DNA from: Tolypothrix sp. PCC 7910
GTDB lineage: Bacteria; Cyanobacteriota; Cyanobacteriia; Cyanobacteriales; Nostocaceae
Length of the DNA stretch: 64,000 bases
Direction of reading: 5' to 3'
Assembly (NCBI RefSeq): GCF_011769525.1
Contig: NZ_CP050440.1
Location: 5,643,501-5,707,500, forward strand
Below are positions 1 through 9,325 of this stretch, piece after piece (positions within the stretch are counted from its first letter, which is position 1; each line of letters opens with the position of its first letter). The notes below the pieces were generated by a model that ran no database searches, was not told the DNA's origin, and worked only from the letters and a program-made list of their open reading frames with translations. Position numbers and translations under genes: made by a program.

Positions 1-708
1 GTGGAGGTGGAGAACTTGGTATATGCCTATCCCAATCAAGAGCCAGTATTGCGCGACATTTCTTTTACATTAAAAGCAGGCGATCGCGTGGCTTTGATGG
101 GAGCAACAGGTTCGGGCAAAAGCACTTTGCTAGAGAATCTCATCGGCTTAAAACAACCGCAAAGTGGGAGAATTAGCATTAATGGCATTCCCGTAGAATA
201 TAAAACTCTATCCCAAGTGCGTCGTCACATCGGCTTTGCTTTTCAAGATGCCAACGACCAATTGTTTATGCCCACCATCTTAGAAGATATTACCTTTGGG
301 CCACGTAATTATGGTGTTTCACCAGCATTAGCAATTGATCGGGCGCGTCAGTTATTAGCTGATTTTGGCTTAGAAGCCTACGCCAACCGTTCGGCTCATC
401 AACTTTCTGGGGGACAAAGACGCTTGGTTGCTCTCGCCGCGATTTTAGCTCTAGAACCTGCAATTTTGATTTTAGATGAGCCTACTAACGGTCTCGATCC
501 TGCATGGCGGCGACATCTAGCACAAGTGTTATTAAAATTGCCAGTGCAGGTAATTTTAATCGCCTCCCATGACCTCAATTGGTTAGGTAAAGTGACTCAA
601 CGCGCTTTGGTACTGGCTGGCGGGCAGATTCCCATAGACACAGACATTCAGCCACTTTTAAAAGATGGGCAGACCTTAGATCGGTTGGGTTTACCAGTAG
701 ATTGGTAA
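1..708 (+). CDS. ECF-type ABC transporter ATP-binding protein (CbiO-like), 5' end cut by window
   Basis: This is the ATP-hydrolysing subunit of an ABC importer, most likely an energy-coupling-factor transporter for cobalt, nickel or a vitamin. Seen: Walker A GATGSGKST, a Q-loop FQDANDQLF of the kind common in CbiO/EcfA proteins, signature LSGGQ, Walker B ILILDEP and switch His in ASHD. The first in-frame codon is GTG at base 1 and the N-terminal beta strand is very short, so the true start probably lies upstream of the window. The membrane and substrate-binding subunits are not visible, so the substrate cannot be named. A hairpin lies just after the stop. Family call is firm; cobalt/nickel specificity is only an inference. 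Confidence 0.88.
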   Translation: MEVENLVYAYPNQEPVLRDISFTLKAGDRVALMGATGSGKSTLLENLIGLKQPQSGRISINGIPVEYKTLSQVRRHIGFAFQDANDQLFMPTILEDITFGPRNYGVSPALAIDRARQLLADFGLEAYANRSAHQLSGGQRRLVALAAILALEPAILILDEPTNGLDPAWRRHLAQVLLKLPVQVILIASHDLNWLGKVTQRALVLAGGQIPIDTDIQPLLKDGQTLDRLGLPVDW

Positions 709-717
709 TTTATTAAT

Positions 718-749
718 CAAAAGCGGGATAATACTTATTCCCGCTTTTG
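718..749 (+). terminator. hairpin after the ECF ATPase gene
   Basis: An inverted repeat with arms around CAAAAGCGGGATA and TATTCCCGCTTTTGG begins 10 nt after the stop codon. The T-run is part of the descending arm rather than a free tail. It probably works as an intrinsic terminator. Confidence 0.6.
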
Positions 750-870
750 GCTGTCGTAGTAGTCCCTAGCCTCTAACCTAGTAATCTGATGAAGTAACCA
801 ATTTAAGTCACAACATGATTGTGAAAATATTAGGTACTATTATTTGGATTTTATTGCTAGTGGTGAATTA

Positions 871-1350
871 ATGTTTGTTTCACGTAAATATACTGTTATT
901 GTTCCTGTTAGCTTGAGTATCGCATTGCTCATGGCTGGATGTAATGAAAATAAAGCTTCTCAGTGTCAGCGACTAATTCAAGCAGTGAATGAAGGTAATT
1001 CTCTAATTGACAAGAAAAAAGGACAGCAAGTAATCACCAGTGTGCAACTGTCCAAAGATTTACAAGCCGTAACCAAATCCATAGAAGACTTAAACTTAAA
1101 AGATCCTAAGTTACAAGAATTTCAGGGCCGATTTGCCAAGGTGTTCCGGAATTTGAGTCAAGCGATCGCTAAAGCAGCTCAGGCGCTTGGTTTAGCTAAA
1201 AACGCCGAAGCCTCAGAAGTAGGTAGAGAAAAACTCCAAAAAGCCAGAACAGAAATTGACACAGCGCTAACAGCAGCCGCTAAAACCGCTGGTAAGGATT
1301 CTGATAAGTTAGTAGGCGATCTCAATAAGTATTGTCGTCAACCAGAGTAA
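871..1350 (+). CDS. small predicted lipoprotein, function unknown
   Basis: About 159 aa from the ATG at 871; a TTG nine codons earlier would also be in frame but adds residues unlike a signal peptide. The N-terminus (MFVSRKYTVIVPVSLSIALL then MAGC) is a hydrophobic signal ending in a lipobox-like MAGC, so the mature protein is probably lipid-anchored at that Cys. The rest is Lys/Ala-rich and likely alpha-helical (residues about 60-140), with two further Cys. I recognise no enzyme motif. It stands alone, with repeats and no gene for a kilobase downstream. Confidence 0.65.
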   Translation: MFVSRKYTVIVPVSLSIALLMAGCNENKASQCQRLIQAVNEGNSLIDKKKGQQVITSVQLSKDLQAVTKSIEDLNLKDPKLQEFQGRFAKVFRNLSQAIAKAAQALGLAKNAEASEVGREKLQKARTEIDTALTAAAKTAGKDSDKLVGDLNKYCRQPE

Positions 1351-2443
1351 CAGACTTCCTACCAAAAAATATCCCATGATTGTCTAAGCAGGGGTAGGGG
1401 AAGAAAAAAATATGAGCTGAGTAAATTATCTAATTTACTTTCTGGAAGTCCCTAGTACCGCAAGGCGGAATTCAAAATTCGTCTTCTCCCAAAGGGAGAG
1501 GCTACGCCAAGAAAAGTTTGACGGCAGTTGCTACAAGTCGGGGAACCGCAAGGGCGCACTGCCTCCTCAACGGGGGGAACCCCCGCACGCAACTTTTGTC
1601 TTCTCTACGAGAGGCTGCGCCAACGACACGCTACGCGTAGCTTGCTTCTCCGCAGGAGTACGCAAAATTCAAAATGAATACAGCGTAAGCGTTTTGTGAG
1701 TTTAGAATATTCTGATTTTTATCGATCAGTAGAAGGTAAAGAAAAAATAGGAAAAGGGACAAAAATAGATGATTCTCCCTTTTCCTGTATTCTCTGATCT
1801 CCATGTCTAGAAATTAAGCAAAATACTGACTGCGTTTTTAAAATACACAGGTAATACATTACAGATGTGCGCCCTAGTTATAATCTTTATCTTGTTCTGA
1901 TGTAGCCTTTCGTAAATCAGTTCAAATCTGCTGCATATAAAAATAGGCTGTTTCTGAATATGTATTTTTTCTCTATTAAATGTGCTTTTTGTGACTTATA
2001 CAATTCATAAAAGCGACAGATTTGCCACTCATGGTTTGATAGCTATACTAGTATAACTATCCTAAATAATTTGTGAAATATAGCATCAAGGTTCGTTGAT
2101 TGTTGACTGCTGACTGTCAACGGTTAAGAGTTAACAGCCACAAAGGATATTTTTCACAACTGAAATAGGATTGCTATAGATTAGCCAAATTAATTGATAA
2201 ATAAGACATTAGTAGGACTGGCAGTATCTCAGATATAAGCTAAAATCGCCCTGTAATTTCTTTACCTAATAGCGTGTATTCAGTTCTCACAAAGAAAATT
2301 ATGTTGTTTGGACTTTGAATAAATAGATTTTATTAGACTGAGGGATAAAACCCGATTTAATGTTGAGATTAGTGACAGTCAGTTAATTAATTTATCAGTA
2401 TAAATCTCATCAAGGTTAATTAAAAGATTGTGAGATAGTAACC
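1351..2443. repeat. gene-free interval with clustered short palindromic repeats
   Basis: 1.1 kb without a convincing gene. From about 1456 to 1670 there is a mosaic of short dispersed repeats: CTTCTCCCAAAGGGAGAG followed by GCTACGCC, CTTCTCTACGAGAGGCTGCGC (1600 on), and CGCTACGCGTAGC followed by TTGCTTCTCCGCAGGAG. Each is partly palindromic. Close relatives occur at 3117-3143, 21631-21651 and 35802-35830, the last two inside genes. The remainder (1680-2440) is AT-rich and I see nothing codable in it. Confidence 0.7.
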
Positions 2444-3100
2444 ATGAAAACAGAATTAGTCGAATTGCTCATCAAATTAGCGCAGGTCTTACAAATTAAT
2501 ATGAGATGGATGACCTGGAATCTGTTTCTAGCTTTCATTCCTTTGGCTTTGAGTATTTGGCTATTTCGCAGGAATCGGGGCAGAACATGGGTTTGGTGGC
2601 TAGGATTTCTAGTTTTCTACGCTTTTTTACCCAATGCGCCCTATTTGCTAACCGATGTCATTCACTTAATCCATGATATCCGCACTATTCAGTCAGTGTG
2701 GATGATTACCTTAGTATTAATTCCGCTCTATATTTTAGTAATTTTCGCTGGCTTTGAAGCTTACGTCGTTTCTTTAATTAATTTAGGTTATTATTTACAC
2801 CGAGTTGGTAAAAGGCAATGGATTTTATGGGTTGAGTTAATTACCCATGCGCTATCTGCTGTTGGTATTTACTGGGGACGTTTCCTGCGTTTCAATAGTT
2901 GGGATTTTATTACACAGCCAGATGCAGTACTTACCATAGGTGTAGAAGAAATTGTAGGTAAACAGCCCTTAGTTATTATTGCTGTCACCTTTGTGATCCT
3001 TATAGGTTTGTACGCGATTATGAAGCGAGTAACTTTAGGCTGGGTTCAGCAGCGGAATATTAATATACCTATGAATTCACAATCAACGAAAAATGGATGA
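2444..3100 (+). CDS. DUF1361 family membrane protein
   Basis: 218 aa with about six hydrophobic segments (roughly residues 23-40, 48-65, 83-103, 105-120, 131-147, 173-192). The segment FLPNAPYLLTDVIHL is the hallmark of DUF1361 integral membrane proteins, whose function is unknown. The start is the ATG at 2444. It is a single gene, followed directly by short dispersed and heptameric repeats. The family call rests on that conserved loop and on length. Confidence 0.75.
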   Translation: MKTELVELLIKLAQVLQINMRWMTWNLFLAFIPLALSIWLFRRNRGRTWVWWLGFLVFYAFLPNAPYLLTDVIHLIHDIRTIQSVWMITLVLIPLYILVIFAGFEAYVVSLINLGYYLHRVGKRQWILWVELITHALSAVGIYWGRFLRFNSWDFITQPDAVLTIGVEEIVGKQPLVIIAVTFVILIGLYAIMKRVTLGWVQQRNINIPMNSQSTKNG

Positions 3101-3116
3101 GGGGGATGAGGGCGAT

Positions 3117-3143
3117 GTAGACGCGTAGCGTCTTCCCGCAGGG
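3117..3143. repeat. short dispersed palindromic repeat
   Basis: Contains GACGCGTAGCGTCTTCCCGC. The reverse complement of 35802-35830, inside the adenylate kinase gene, shares GCG(T/A)AGCGTCTTCCCG (15 of 16 bases), so both are copies of one family. Confidence 0.7.
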
Positions 3144-3170
3144 TGGGAGATGGGGGGACAGGGAGATATG

Positions 3171-3194
3171 CCAATTACCAATTACCAATTACCC
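3171..3194. repeat. heptameric tandem repeat (ccaatta)
   Basis: Three copies of ccaatta and a partial fourth. This is one of several different 7-bp short tandem repeats in the window, a repeat class described in heterocystous cyanobacteria. Confidence 0.8.
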
Positions 3195-3388
3195 ATTCTT
3201 CCATGCCCCATAAAATATACTCCCTCCATAAGTCCTGAGAAAGATGAAACTTTACCCTCCTTGACGTGAAATAAGTCCAGATTCAAGGATTGTGGCTGCA
3301 AAGGCTGCATCGTAAAAAGATGAAATCAGCCCGTTGAATATATGGTTCTGATGTCATTTGTCTGGTCATGTTGCTAGGAGGGATATTT

Positions 3389-4561
3389 ATGCAAATAATT
3401 TCTAGAGACGAAATCAAACCACTACTAGAACAGCCTAAGGGAAATTGTGTTTCAATTTATATGCCAGCGCACCCAGCCGGGCCAGAAGTGCGACAAGACC
3501 CAATTCGATTTAAGAATTTAATTAGAGAAGCTGAAGCACGCTTGGTTGATGCAGGTTTGGAACCGCAAGAAGCAACGCAATTGTTGCAAAAAGCTATTGA
3601 CCTTGATACCCCAGCATTTTGGGAACAAATGGGAGAGCCAGGACTGGCAATTTTTATTTCTCAAGAATTTTTTCGTTACTATACCTTACTACTCAATTTT
3701 CAGGAGTTGGTCGTCGTTACAGACAGATTCCATGTCAAGCCACTGTTACCGATTTTAAATGGCAATGGTCGCTTCTATGTTTTAGCTTTGAGCCAACAAG
3801 ATGTCAGGTTTTTTGAGGGAACGCGCTACACAATTAATGAGATAGAAGTAGAAAATATGCCTAAAAGTTTAGACGAAGCTCTGCAAAGAGATGATACGGC
3901 TAAAGAAGGGCAATTTCGGATTGCTACTTCTAAAGGAGGAACTGCTAATACTTTTGTACAGCCAGGTGAGTTTCATGGACAAGGAAGTCCTGACAGAGAT
4001 CAGCACCAAGAACAAATCCGTCAATTCTTTTACGTGATTGATAACGCATTACATGAAAAACTCCGAGACGAAACAGCACCTTTGGTTCTGGCTGGAGTGG
4101 AGTATCTCTTACCTTTGTACAGACAGGCAAATTCTTATCAGCACTTGATGGTAGAAGGTATTACTGGTAATCCCGAAACTCTCTCTGCACAAGAGTTGCA
4201 CGATCAAGCTTGGCCAATTGTTGAGGCTGATTTTCAAAAGTCACAACAAGAGTTTCTAGACCGTTTTCAGCAACTCTTTGGTGGTAATACTGGCAAGGCT
4301 AGCAACGACCTGCAAAAAATTATTCCTGCAGCTTATTATCAACGAGTTGATTCACTGTTAGTTGCAGTTGGTCAGCAGCAATGGGGTTTATTTGATCCAA
4401 GTTCCGAAACAGTATATTTGCATGAAGAGAAAGAAACTGGTGATGAAGACTTGCTAGATTTGGTTGCTACTCATACTTTATTAAATGGTGGCACTGTCTA
4501 CGCTGTTCCTCCAGAACAAATCCCTTACAGCACTCCTGTTGCAGCCATTTTCCGATATTGA
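3389..4561 (+). CDS. baeRF-type (eRF1-like) domain protein
   Basis: 390 aa from the ATG at 3389, chosen because AGGAGGG ends about 7 nt upstream; an ATG at 3368 has no ribosome site. Segments such as PLLEQPKGNCVSIYMPAH near the N-terminus, ALSQQDVRFFEG in the middle and a C-terminal LLDLVATHTLLNGGTVYAVP resemble the bacterial/archaeal eRF1-like (baeRF) families, which are proposed ribosome-associated proteins of unestablished role. No catalytic motif is evident and no signal peptide is present, so it should be cytosolic. It is followed at 4568 by a long hairpin that abuts the next start codon. Confidence 0.7.
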   Translation: MQIISRDEIKPLLEQPKGNCVSIYMPAHPAGPEVRQDPIRFKNLIREAEARLVDAGLEPQEATQLLQKAIDLDTPAFWEQMGEPGLAIFISQEFFRYYTLLLNFQELVVVTDRFHVKPLLPILNGNGRFYVLALSQQDVRFFEGTRYTINEIEVENMPKSLDEALQRDDTAKEGQFRIATSKGGTANTFVQPGEFHGQGSPDRDQHQEQIRQFFYVIDNALHEKLRDETAPLVLAGVEYLLPLYRQANSYQHLMVEGITGNPETLSAQELHDQAWPIVEADFQKSQQEFLDRFQQLFGGNTGKASNDLQKIIPAAYYQRVDSLLVAVGQQQWGLFDPSSETVYLHEEKETGDEDLLDLVATHTLLNGGTVYAVPPEQIPYSTPVAAIFRY

Positions 4562-4567
4562 AGATTA

Positions 4568-4612
4568 TGATGGTGTTGTATTAAATCAGTCTTAATAGAT
4601 ACAACACCATCA
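4568..4612 (+). terminator. 14-bp perfect inverted repeat abutting the next start codon
   Basis: Arms TGATGGTGTTGTAT (4568-4581) and ATACAACACCATCA (4599-4612) pair perfectly around a 17-nt loop. The distal arm ends at the base before the ATG at 4613. It could end transcription of the baeRF gene or hide the translation start of the next gene. No U-tract follows. Confidence 0.6.
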
Positions 4613-5434
4613 ATGAGTTTTATTCGTGGCTTTATTAGTCAATCTTTAATTGGGTTAGTTTGTTTAAGTACTGCAACTGTATTAGCTCAAAGCGCTATAG
4701 CAGAAACTATCAGTGGCAAATCTGGCAATGTTCAGGCACAAATCACTTACGAAAAACCCCAAGAATATCAGTATAAAAATGTACGGTTGCAAATTAGCCG
4801 CTCTGGTCAAACTGTTTTAGATAAAAAGCTGCCCCAAGAAAGCGAATATGACAGACCTATCGGAGACTTATTGAAAGGGCAAGAAAAGAATATTCCAGTG
4901 TTAGATTTAGACGGTAATAAAGAACCAGAAGTAATTGCCGATTTCTTTACAGGCGGCGCACATTGCTGTACTTATTCGTTAATTTACCGTTACGAAAGTA
5001 AAGCCAAACAGTACAAGAAAACTCGTCATGAATGGGGTAATGGTGGTTATCGGCTCAAAGATTTAGATAATGATGGATTACCAGAATTTGATAGCCGAGA
5101 CGATCGCTTTGCTTATGCTTTTAGTTCTTATGCGGCTTCTGGCTATCCCCTACAAATTTGGCAGTATCGCCAAGGCAAAATGGTTAATGTTACCCGTCGC
5201 TATCCCAAGCTAATTGCTAGTAATGCTGCAGAACTCTGGAAAACCTACAACGAAATTCGCCAGCAAGGTGAAGACGGTAAAGGGTTCCTCGCCGCATACT
5301 TAGCAGATAAATATATGCTCGGTCAAGGACAACAAGGCTGGCAAGAAGTACAACAAGCTTACAAAAAAAGCGATCGCACCCAATTTTTCACAGAATTACG
5401 CAAGTTTTTACGTGAAACGGGGTATGTAAAATAG
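4613..5434 (+). CDS. secreted protein with EF-hand-like calcium loops, function unknown
   Basis: 273 aa with a clear Sec signal peptide (hydrophobic core SLIGLVCLSTATVLA, probable cleavage near AIA-ET, residues 28-31). The mature protein holds two acidic loops, LDLDGNKEPEV and LKDLDNDGLPEF, resembling the Ca2+-binding loops of FG-GAP/VCBS-type repeats, and a Cys pair GGAHCCTYS. The C-terminal quarter is helical. The start is fixed by the signal peptide even though no Shine-Dalgarno is visible, because the upstream bases form the 14-bp hairpin. Likely periplasmic or outer-membrane associated. No enzymatic function can be assigned. Confidence 0.65.
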   Translation: MSFIRGFISQSLIGLVCLSTATVLAQSAIAETISGKSGNVQAQITYEKPQEYQYKNVRLQISRSGQTVLDKKLPQESEYDRPIGDLLKGQEKNIPVLDLDGNKEPEVIADFFTGGAHCCTYSLIYRYESKAKQYKKTRHEWGNGGYRLKDLDNDGLPEFDSRDDRFAYAFSSYAASGYPLQIWQYRQGKMVNVTRRYPKLIASNAAELWKTYNEIRQQGEDGKGFLAAYLADKYMLGQGQQGWQEVQQAYKKSDRTQFFTELRKFLRETGYVK

Positions 5435-5490
5435 GGCATTGGGCATTGGGCATGGGGCATTGGGTAATTGGTAATTGGTAATTGGTAATG
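5434..5490. repeat. heptameric tandem repeats (gggcatt / ggtaatt)
   Basis: About four copies of gggcatt run into three or more copies of ggtaatt, starting at the stop of the secreted-protein gene. Confidence 0.8.
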
Positions 5491-5556
5491 GGAATTCCTC
5501 CTGTGCTTCCTCATCTCCCTCATCTCCCCCTGCTCCCTGCTCCCTGCCCCCCTGCC

Positions 5557-7950
5557 TCATCCTCTCAACTGTCGGCGTGCAGCTTCTAAAATTAGGCGGT
5601 GTTCAGCACGGGCGATCGCTTCGTAGGTGCGGCTAACTGCTTCTGGTTCTACGGAAATGGCTGTAATGCCCCATTGCACCAAGCGATCAATGATTTCTGG
5701 ATAAATTGCTGGTGCTTGACCGCAGATGGCGCAGGGAATTCCAGCATTTTTAGACATTTCAATTAATTGAGCGATCGCACTCATAACTGCAGGATGGAGT
5801 TCGTTGAATACTCGCGCTAGCTGTTGTTGCTCTCGATCAACTCCCAGTAGAAGTTGCGTGAGGTCATTTGTACCAATGGAAATGCCATTGACACCGGCTT
5901 TGACAAATTCTGGCAGCAAAAATAGTACGCTGGGTACTTCTGCCATAATCCACAATTGAAATTGCGGTAGTTGAGTTAATCCTGCTTGTTCAACTTTGTG
6001 GCGACAAAAAGTAAACTCCTCTACACTCCGAACAAATGGCAGCAATAGGTTAATATTGCTATAACCTGCTTTTTGTACAGTTGCCAAAGCATTCAGTTCT
6101 AACTCGAAGACTGCGGGATTGAGTAAATAGCTAAATATTCCCCGTTCACCCAAAACTGACTGTGGCGAAGATTGCTGCTGATGGGGGAAAGAGGGTAATT
6201 CGTGCGATCGCCAATCCAAAGAGCGATAAAATACTGGTCGTGGTGCAAACCCACGGGCAAATTGCATAATCTGTTCGGCCCAGATCTCTACTAATTCTGC
6301 CTGTCGCCCATCTGCTAGCCAACTATTGGGGTGTTCGCCTTCTAAGATGTTGACAATCATTAGTTCTGAGCGGATTAATCCTACTCCATCCACAGGCAAA
6401 CTTTGCACTTGCTCTATTAAGTTGGGTTGGCTCAGGTTGAGTAACAACTGAGTAGCAATTATTGGTTTGGTAGCCGCAAAAGCAGAACCAGAGGATTCCC
6501 AAGAATTTGTATTAACAGGCGATGAGGGCATGGAAGAATGCAGGTAATTTAGTTCTAAAGCCTCCGCCGAACCCCATTTTTGTTGAACTTCCTCTACTGC
6601 TACATCTGCTTTAATCCGATAAACTTCTGCTCTATCACCATCTAATAATAGTTTTTCACCGTTCTGAATTAAGGCAGTCACATCTGTAGCGCTCACAATT
6701 GCTGGGATACCCAATTCCCTAGCCAGGATTGCTGCATGGCTGGTCAATCCTCCCTCCTCAGTAATAATGCCCTTGACTTTTTGTAATAAAGGTAACCAAT
6801 CGGGTTTGATAGTGCGAGCTACTAAAATCGCTCCCTGGGGTAGCTTTTCTGTTTGTAATTGGGAATTGCCTACGACATAGGCATTTGCAGTTACACGTCC
6901 CCTAGCTGCCCCTAATCCCTTGATGATATGTACATTGGGAATGGCAGATTGGGGGGACTTAACTTGAGTAATATAGAGCTTGGCTGAGGGATTGTCATGT
7001 GAAACAGTCCATTTTACAGAAAAATGTTTACCGAACTCACCCACAAGCTGACTAGCTAAATCAATTATTTGCGGCAGGTATTCTGCTGGTAAAGCGTATT
7101 GTTTTTGTTGAGCTTGTTCCAGTAAATAAGTAATTAGAGAAGTGTTATTTGCCGTTAGTACTGAATCTGGTAATGCTTGCCACTCATCCGTAACGTCTGG
7201 CAGGGCAACGCAATAAGCTAACATCTTATTGCCTAGGTGTTTCTCAATGAGTTTGCCACTGTCTGGTTGGATATAGTAGACATCTGGCTGAACTTCACCA
7301 TTAGCGATCGCTACTTCTAATCCACAAGTAGCAGTGATTTCCCACGCAGATGTACTCGCATTAATTGAGCCACTGGCAATGGCATTGCGAACAGGCTGCA
7401 CTAAAACTGCTAAATTAACTTGTTGCAGGTTAGTTCCTGCTTGCTGCCAATATAGTAAACTTCTCGCCCGAAACAATTGACTCCAAGTTTGCTTTAATCC
7501 TGTGGCGATCGCTTCTTGATCGCATTGGCAAAACACTGACTCTAGCAACCCAGAGATAGTCCCGACTTGCTTGTTATTAGTCGGTACCATGAGGCTAGGG
7601 CGCAAAATTAAATACTTAGTTTCCCATTCTCTTGCAGCTTGGAAAATTTTGCTCACCCATGACGATGGTAGAGTGGCAGTAATAATTTCCTGACGCAAAC
7701 GGCCAGCTACCTGCTGGAGTTGTCGCCAATTGCCAACATCTAAGTGCAAAGAAGAATATGGCAAATCAGCGGCTAATGACTCTGAACTGTTGAGAGTTTC
7801 TAAGAATTCTCGCAAAATTTCTGCCCCAATGACAAAACCCGGTACTACCGGGTAGCCACGCTGCATAATTCTGCTCAAGTAAAATGCTTTGTCACCTACT
7901 TTGGCGCGGTCTTGGAGTTTAATTTGGTCAAGCCAGTAGAGTTTGTCCAC
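5557..7950 (-). CDS. PEP-synthase/PPDK-like protein with eroded ATP-binding half
   Basis: 797 aa, about the length of phosphoenolpyruvate synthase, with the same domain order: N-terminal ATP-grasp-like region (1-330), swivelling phosphohistidine domain (about 365-450, GGLTSHAAILAREL with catalytic His near 405) and C-terminal PEP-binding TIM barrel (about 480-797; GTNDLTQLLLGVDRE, and CGQ with a Cys near 743 where the family has its catalytic Cys). The His and Cys sites are intact. The ATP half reads LILRPSLMVP where PEP synthases have an RSSA(T)xED-type motif, so ATP binding may be weak or lost. GTG start at 7950 with a normal N-terminus (VGDKAFYLSRI). The C-terminal reaction, PEP handling, is plausible; full PEP synthase activity is doubtful. 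Confidence 0.78.
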   Translation of the reverse strand: MDKLYWLDQIKLQDRAKVGDKAFYLSRIMQRGYPVVPGFVIGAEILREFLETLNSSESLAADLPYSSLHLDVGNWRQLQQVAGRLRQEIITATLPSSWVSKIFQAAREWETKYLILRPSLMVPTNNKQVGTISGLLESVFCQCDQEAIATGLKQTWSQLFRARSLLYWQQAGTNLQQVNLAVLVQPVRNAIASGSINASTSAWEITATCGLEVAIANGEVQPDVYYIQPDSGKLIEKHLGNKMLAYCVALPDVTDEWQALPDSVLTANNTSLITYLLEQAQQKQYALPAEYLPQIIDLASQLVGEFGKHFSVKWTVSHDNPSAKLYITQVKSPQSAIPNVHIIKGLGAARGRVTANAYVVGNSQLQTEKLPQGAILVARTIKPDWLPLLQKVKGIITEEGGLTSHAAILARELGIPAIVSATDVTALIQNGEKLLLDGDRAEVYRIKADVAVEEVQQKWGSAEALELNYLHSSMPSSPVNTNSWESSGSAFAATKPIIATQLLLNLSQPNLIEQVQSLPVDGVGLIRSELMIVNILEGEHPNSWLADGRQAELVEIWAEQIMQFARGFAPRPVFYRSLDWRSHELPSFPHQQQSSPQSVLGERGIFSYLLNPAVFELELNALATVQKAGYSNINLLLPFVRSVEEFTFCRHKVEQAGLTQLPQFQLWIMAEVPSVLFLLPEFVKAGVNGISIGTNDLTQLLLGVDREQQQLARVFNELHPAVMSAIAQLIEMSKNAGIPCAICGQAPAIYPEIIDRLVQWGITAISVEPEAVSRTYEAIARAEHRLILEAARRQLRG

Positions 7951-8838
7951 TCAATTTTTTGTTCTCAGTTGTCATTCATTTGCTTGGGCCACCGTAATGG
8001 CCATTTGTGTAAACTTAAGCTCTAATCCTCTCGGGTACTTAACGTCAAATTTCTCTGTTTCTATGAGTCTACATTCTTTGAATCTTAGAGTAGTTACTCT
8101 GCCAGAATTTTTGACTGTTGCAAAGGCGCAATCGAGAATAAGTAATGCTGTGACCAGGGATTAGTTTGTATTTAAAATTACGCCGTTGAATACTCGCAAT
8201 ATCAGCTGATTGTAAACCGCTTGTTAAATCACCGATGCGCTTCTAGTTTTTTGACTCTATTTTTAGCACAACTTAATTTTAAAGAATCAGAAGCAAAACT
8301 TAAAAACTACACCAGGATTAGCTTATTGCTGAAATTGACATTCATTAACACTAATCGTTAGTGCTTGAATTGTATTATCTTGGAAATTCATAATTTTCTT
8401 TAATTCATGCTATTTTTACTCCTTAAAACTGTTATCTCACTTAATTATTGAGTGTATGGTTAAATTTAGCAATTTGCAGTACCTTATGCAGATTAAAATA
8501 TTTTACATAACTAAATATCGATATAATAAGATTTAAATTTAGTAATTTTTATTTGACATATAAACATTACTGCAAATTTATATTGAAATTATATGTATCT
8601 AGCCCAAGGTAGATTTTAACTAAGAAAATCAGCCAAAATTGAGAATTTATAGCAAAAAACTTCAAAATCACAACCTTAATCAGTCAAAAACTTTGGGAAG
8701 CAACTAGAATCTCTTCTCAAGCTATGTGAGAAAATATGGATGCAGATTTTAACTAACTAGCAATTTTTACTTTTGACAATTGTTGTTAAATGCTGAATTA
8801 AATCAAGTATTATTAAAAACTTATCATTTCGATTATTG
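7951..8838. other. AT-rich intergenic region, no gene supported
   Basis: Separates the divergent PEP-synthase-like and mgtC genes. A TTG-started reading frame at 7943-8164 overlaps the 5' end of the former and has no recognisable protein. A TTGACA at 8773-8778 could be part of an mgtC promoter, but the -10 is weak (AATTAA). No RNA gene recognised. Confidence 0.5.
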
Positions 8839-9276
8839 ATGACCAACGATTGGCTAAATATTCTCTTTAGGCTGTGCATAGCGTTGCTGAGTGGGGCGAT
8901 TATTGGCTTAGAACGTCAACTGCGACACAAGCCAGCAGGTTTAAGAACTCATATGTTAGTCAGCCTCGGCTCAGCTCTTTTTACCCTTATACCTCTATAT
9001 ACAGATGGGATGCAAGCCAATGCTGATGCACTCAGCCGGGTAATTCAAGGTATAGCTGCTGGGATAGGATTTTTGGGTGCTGGCGAGATTTTACGCGAAT
9101 CTTCTAACGAATCACAGCGCGCAGAAGTTCACGGATTAACATCTGCTGCGGCTATTTGGGTATCAGCAGCTTTAGGAATTGCGGCTGGATGTAACTTGTG
9201 GCAATTAAGTTTAACTGGTGCTGCCTTAACTTTCTTAGTTCTCAACCTTTTTAAAGTATTAGAAAGATGGAATTAG
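8839..9276 (+). CDS. MgtC/SapB family membrane protein
   Basis: 145 aa, matching the compact MgtC domain without the C-terminal ACT-like extension. Seen: LLSGAIIGLERQLRHKPAGLR near the N-terminus, THMLVSLGSALF, GFLGAGEILR and a Gly/Ala-rich helix TSAAAIWVSAALGIAAG. Four or five membrane helices are expected. MgtC proteins act in the inner membrane in Mg2+ homeostasis and inhibition of F-type ATPase in pathogens; the cyanobacterial role is not known. The ATG at 8839 is preferred to a TTG one codon earlier. Confidence 0.9.
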   Translation: MTNDWLNILFRLCIALLSGAIIGLERQLRHKPAGLRTHMLVSLGSALFTLIPLYTDGMQANADALSRVIQGIAAGIGFLGAGEILRESSNESQRAEVHGLTSAAAIWVSAALGIAAGCNLWQLSLTGAALTFLVLNLFKVLERWN

Positions 9277-9325
9277 TTAATTAATTTTGGATTTTGGATT
9301 TCCGAATTAAAAATTGTGCATTTAT

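Noticed and set aside
7943-8164. 73-codon plus-strand frame overlapping the PEP-synthase-like start
   Set aside because: TTG start, overlap with a real gene and no recognisable composition.
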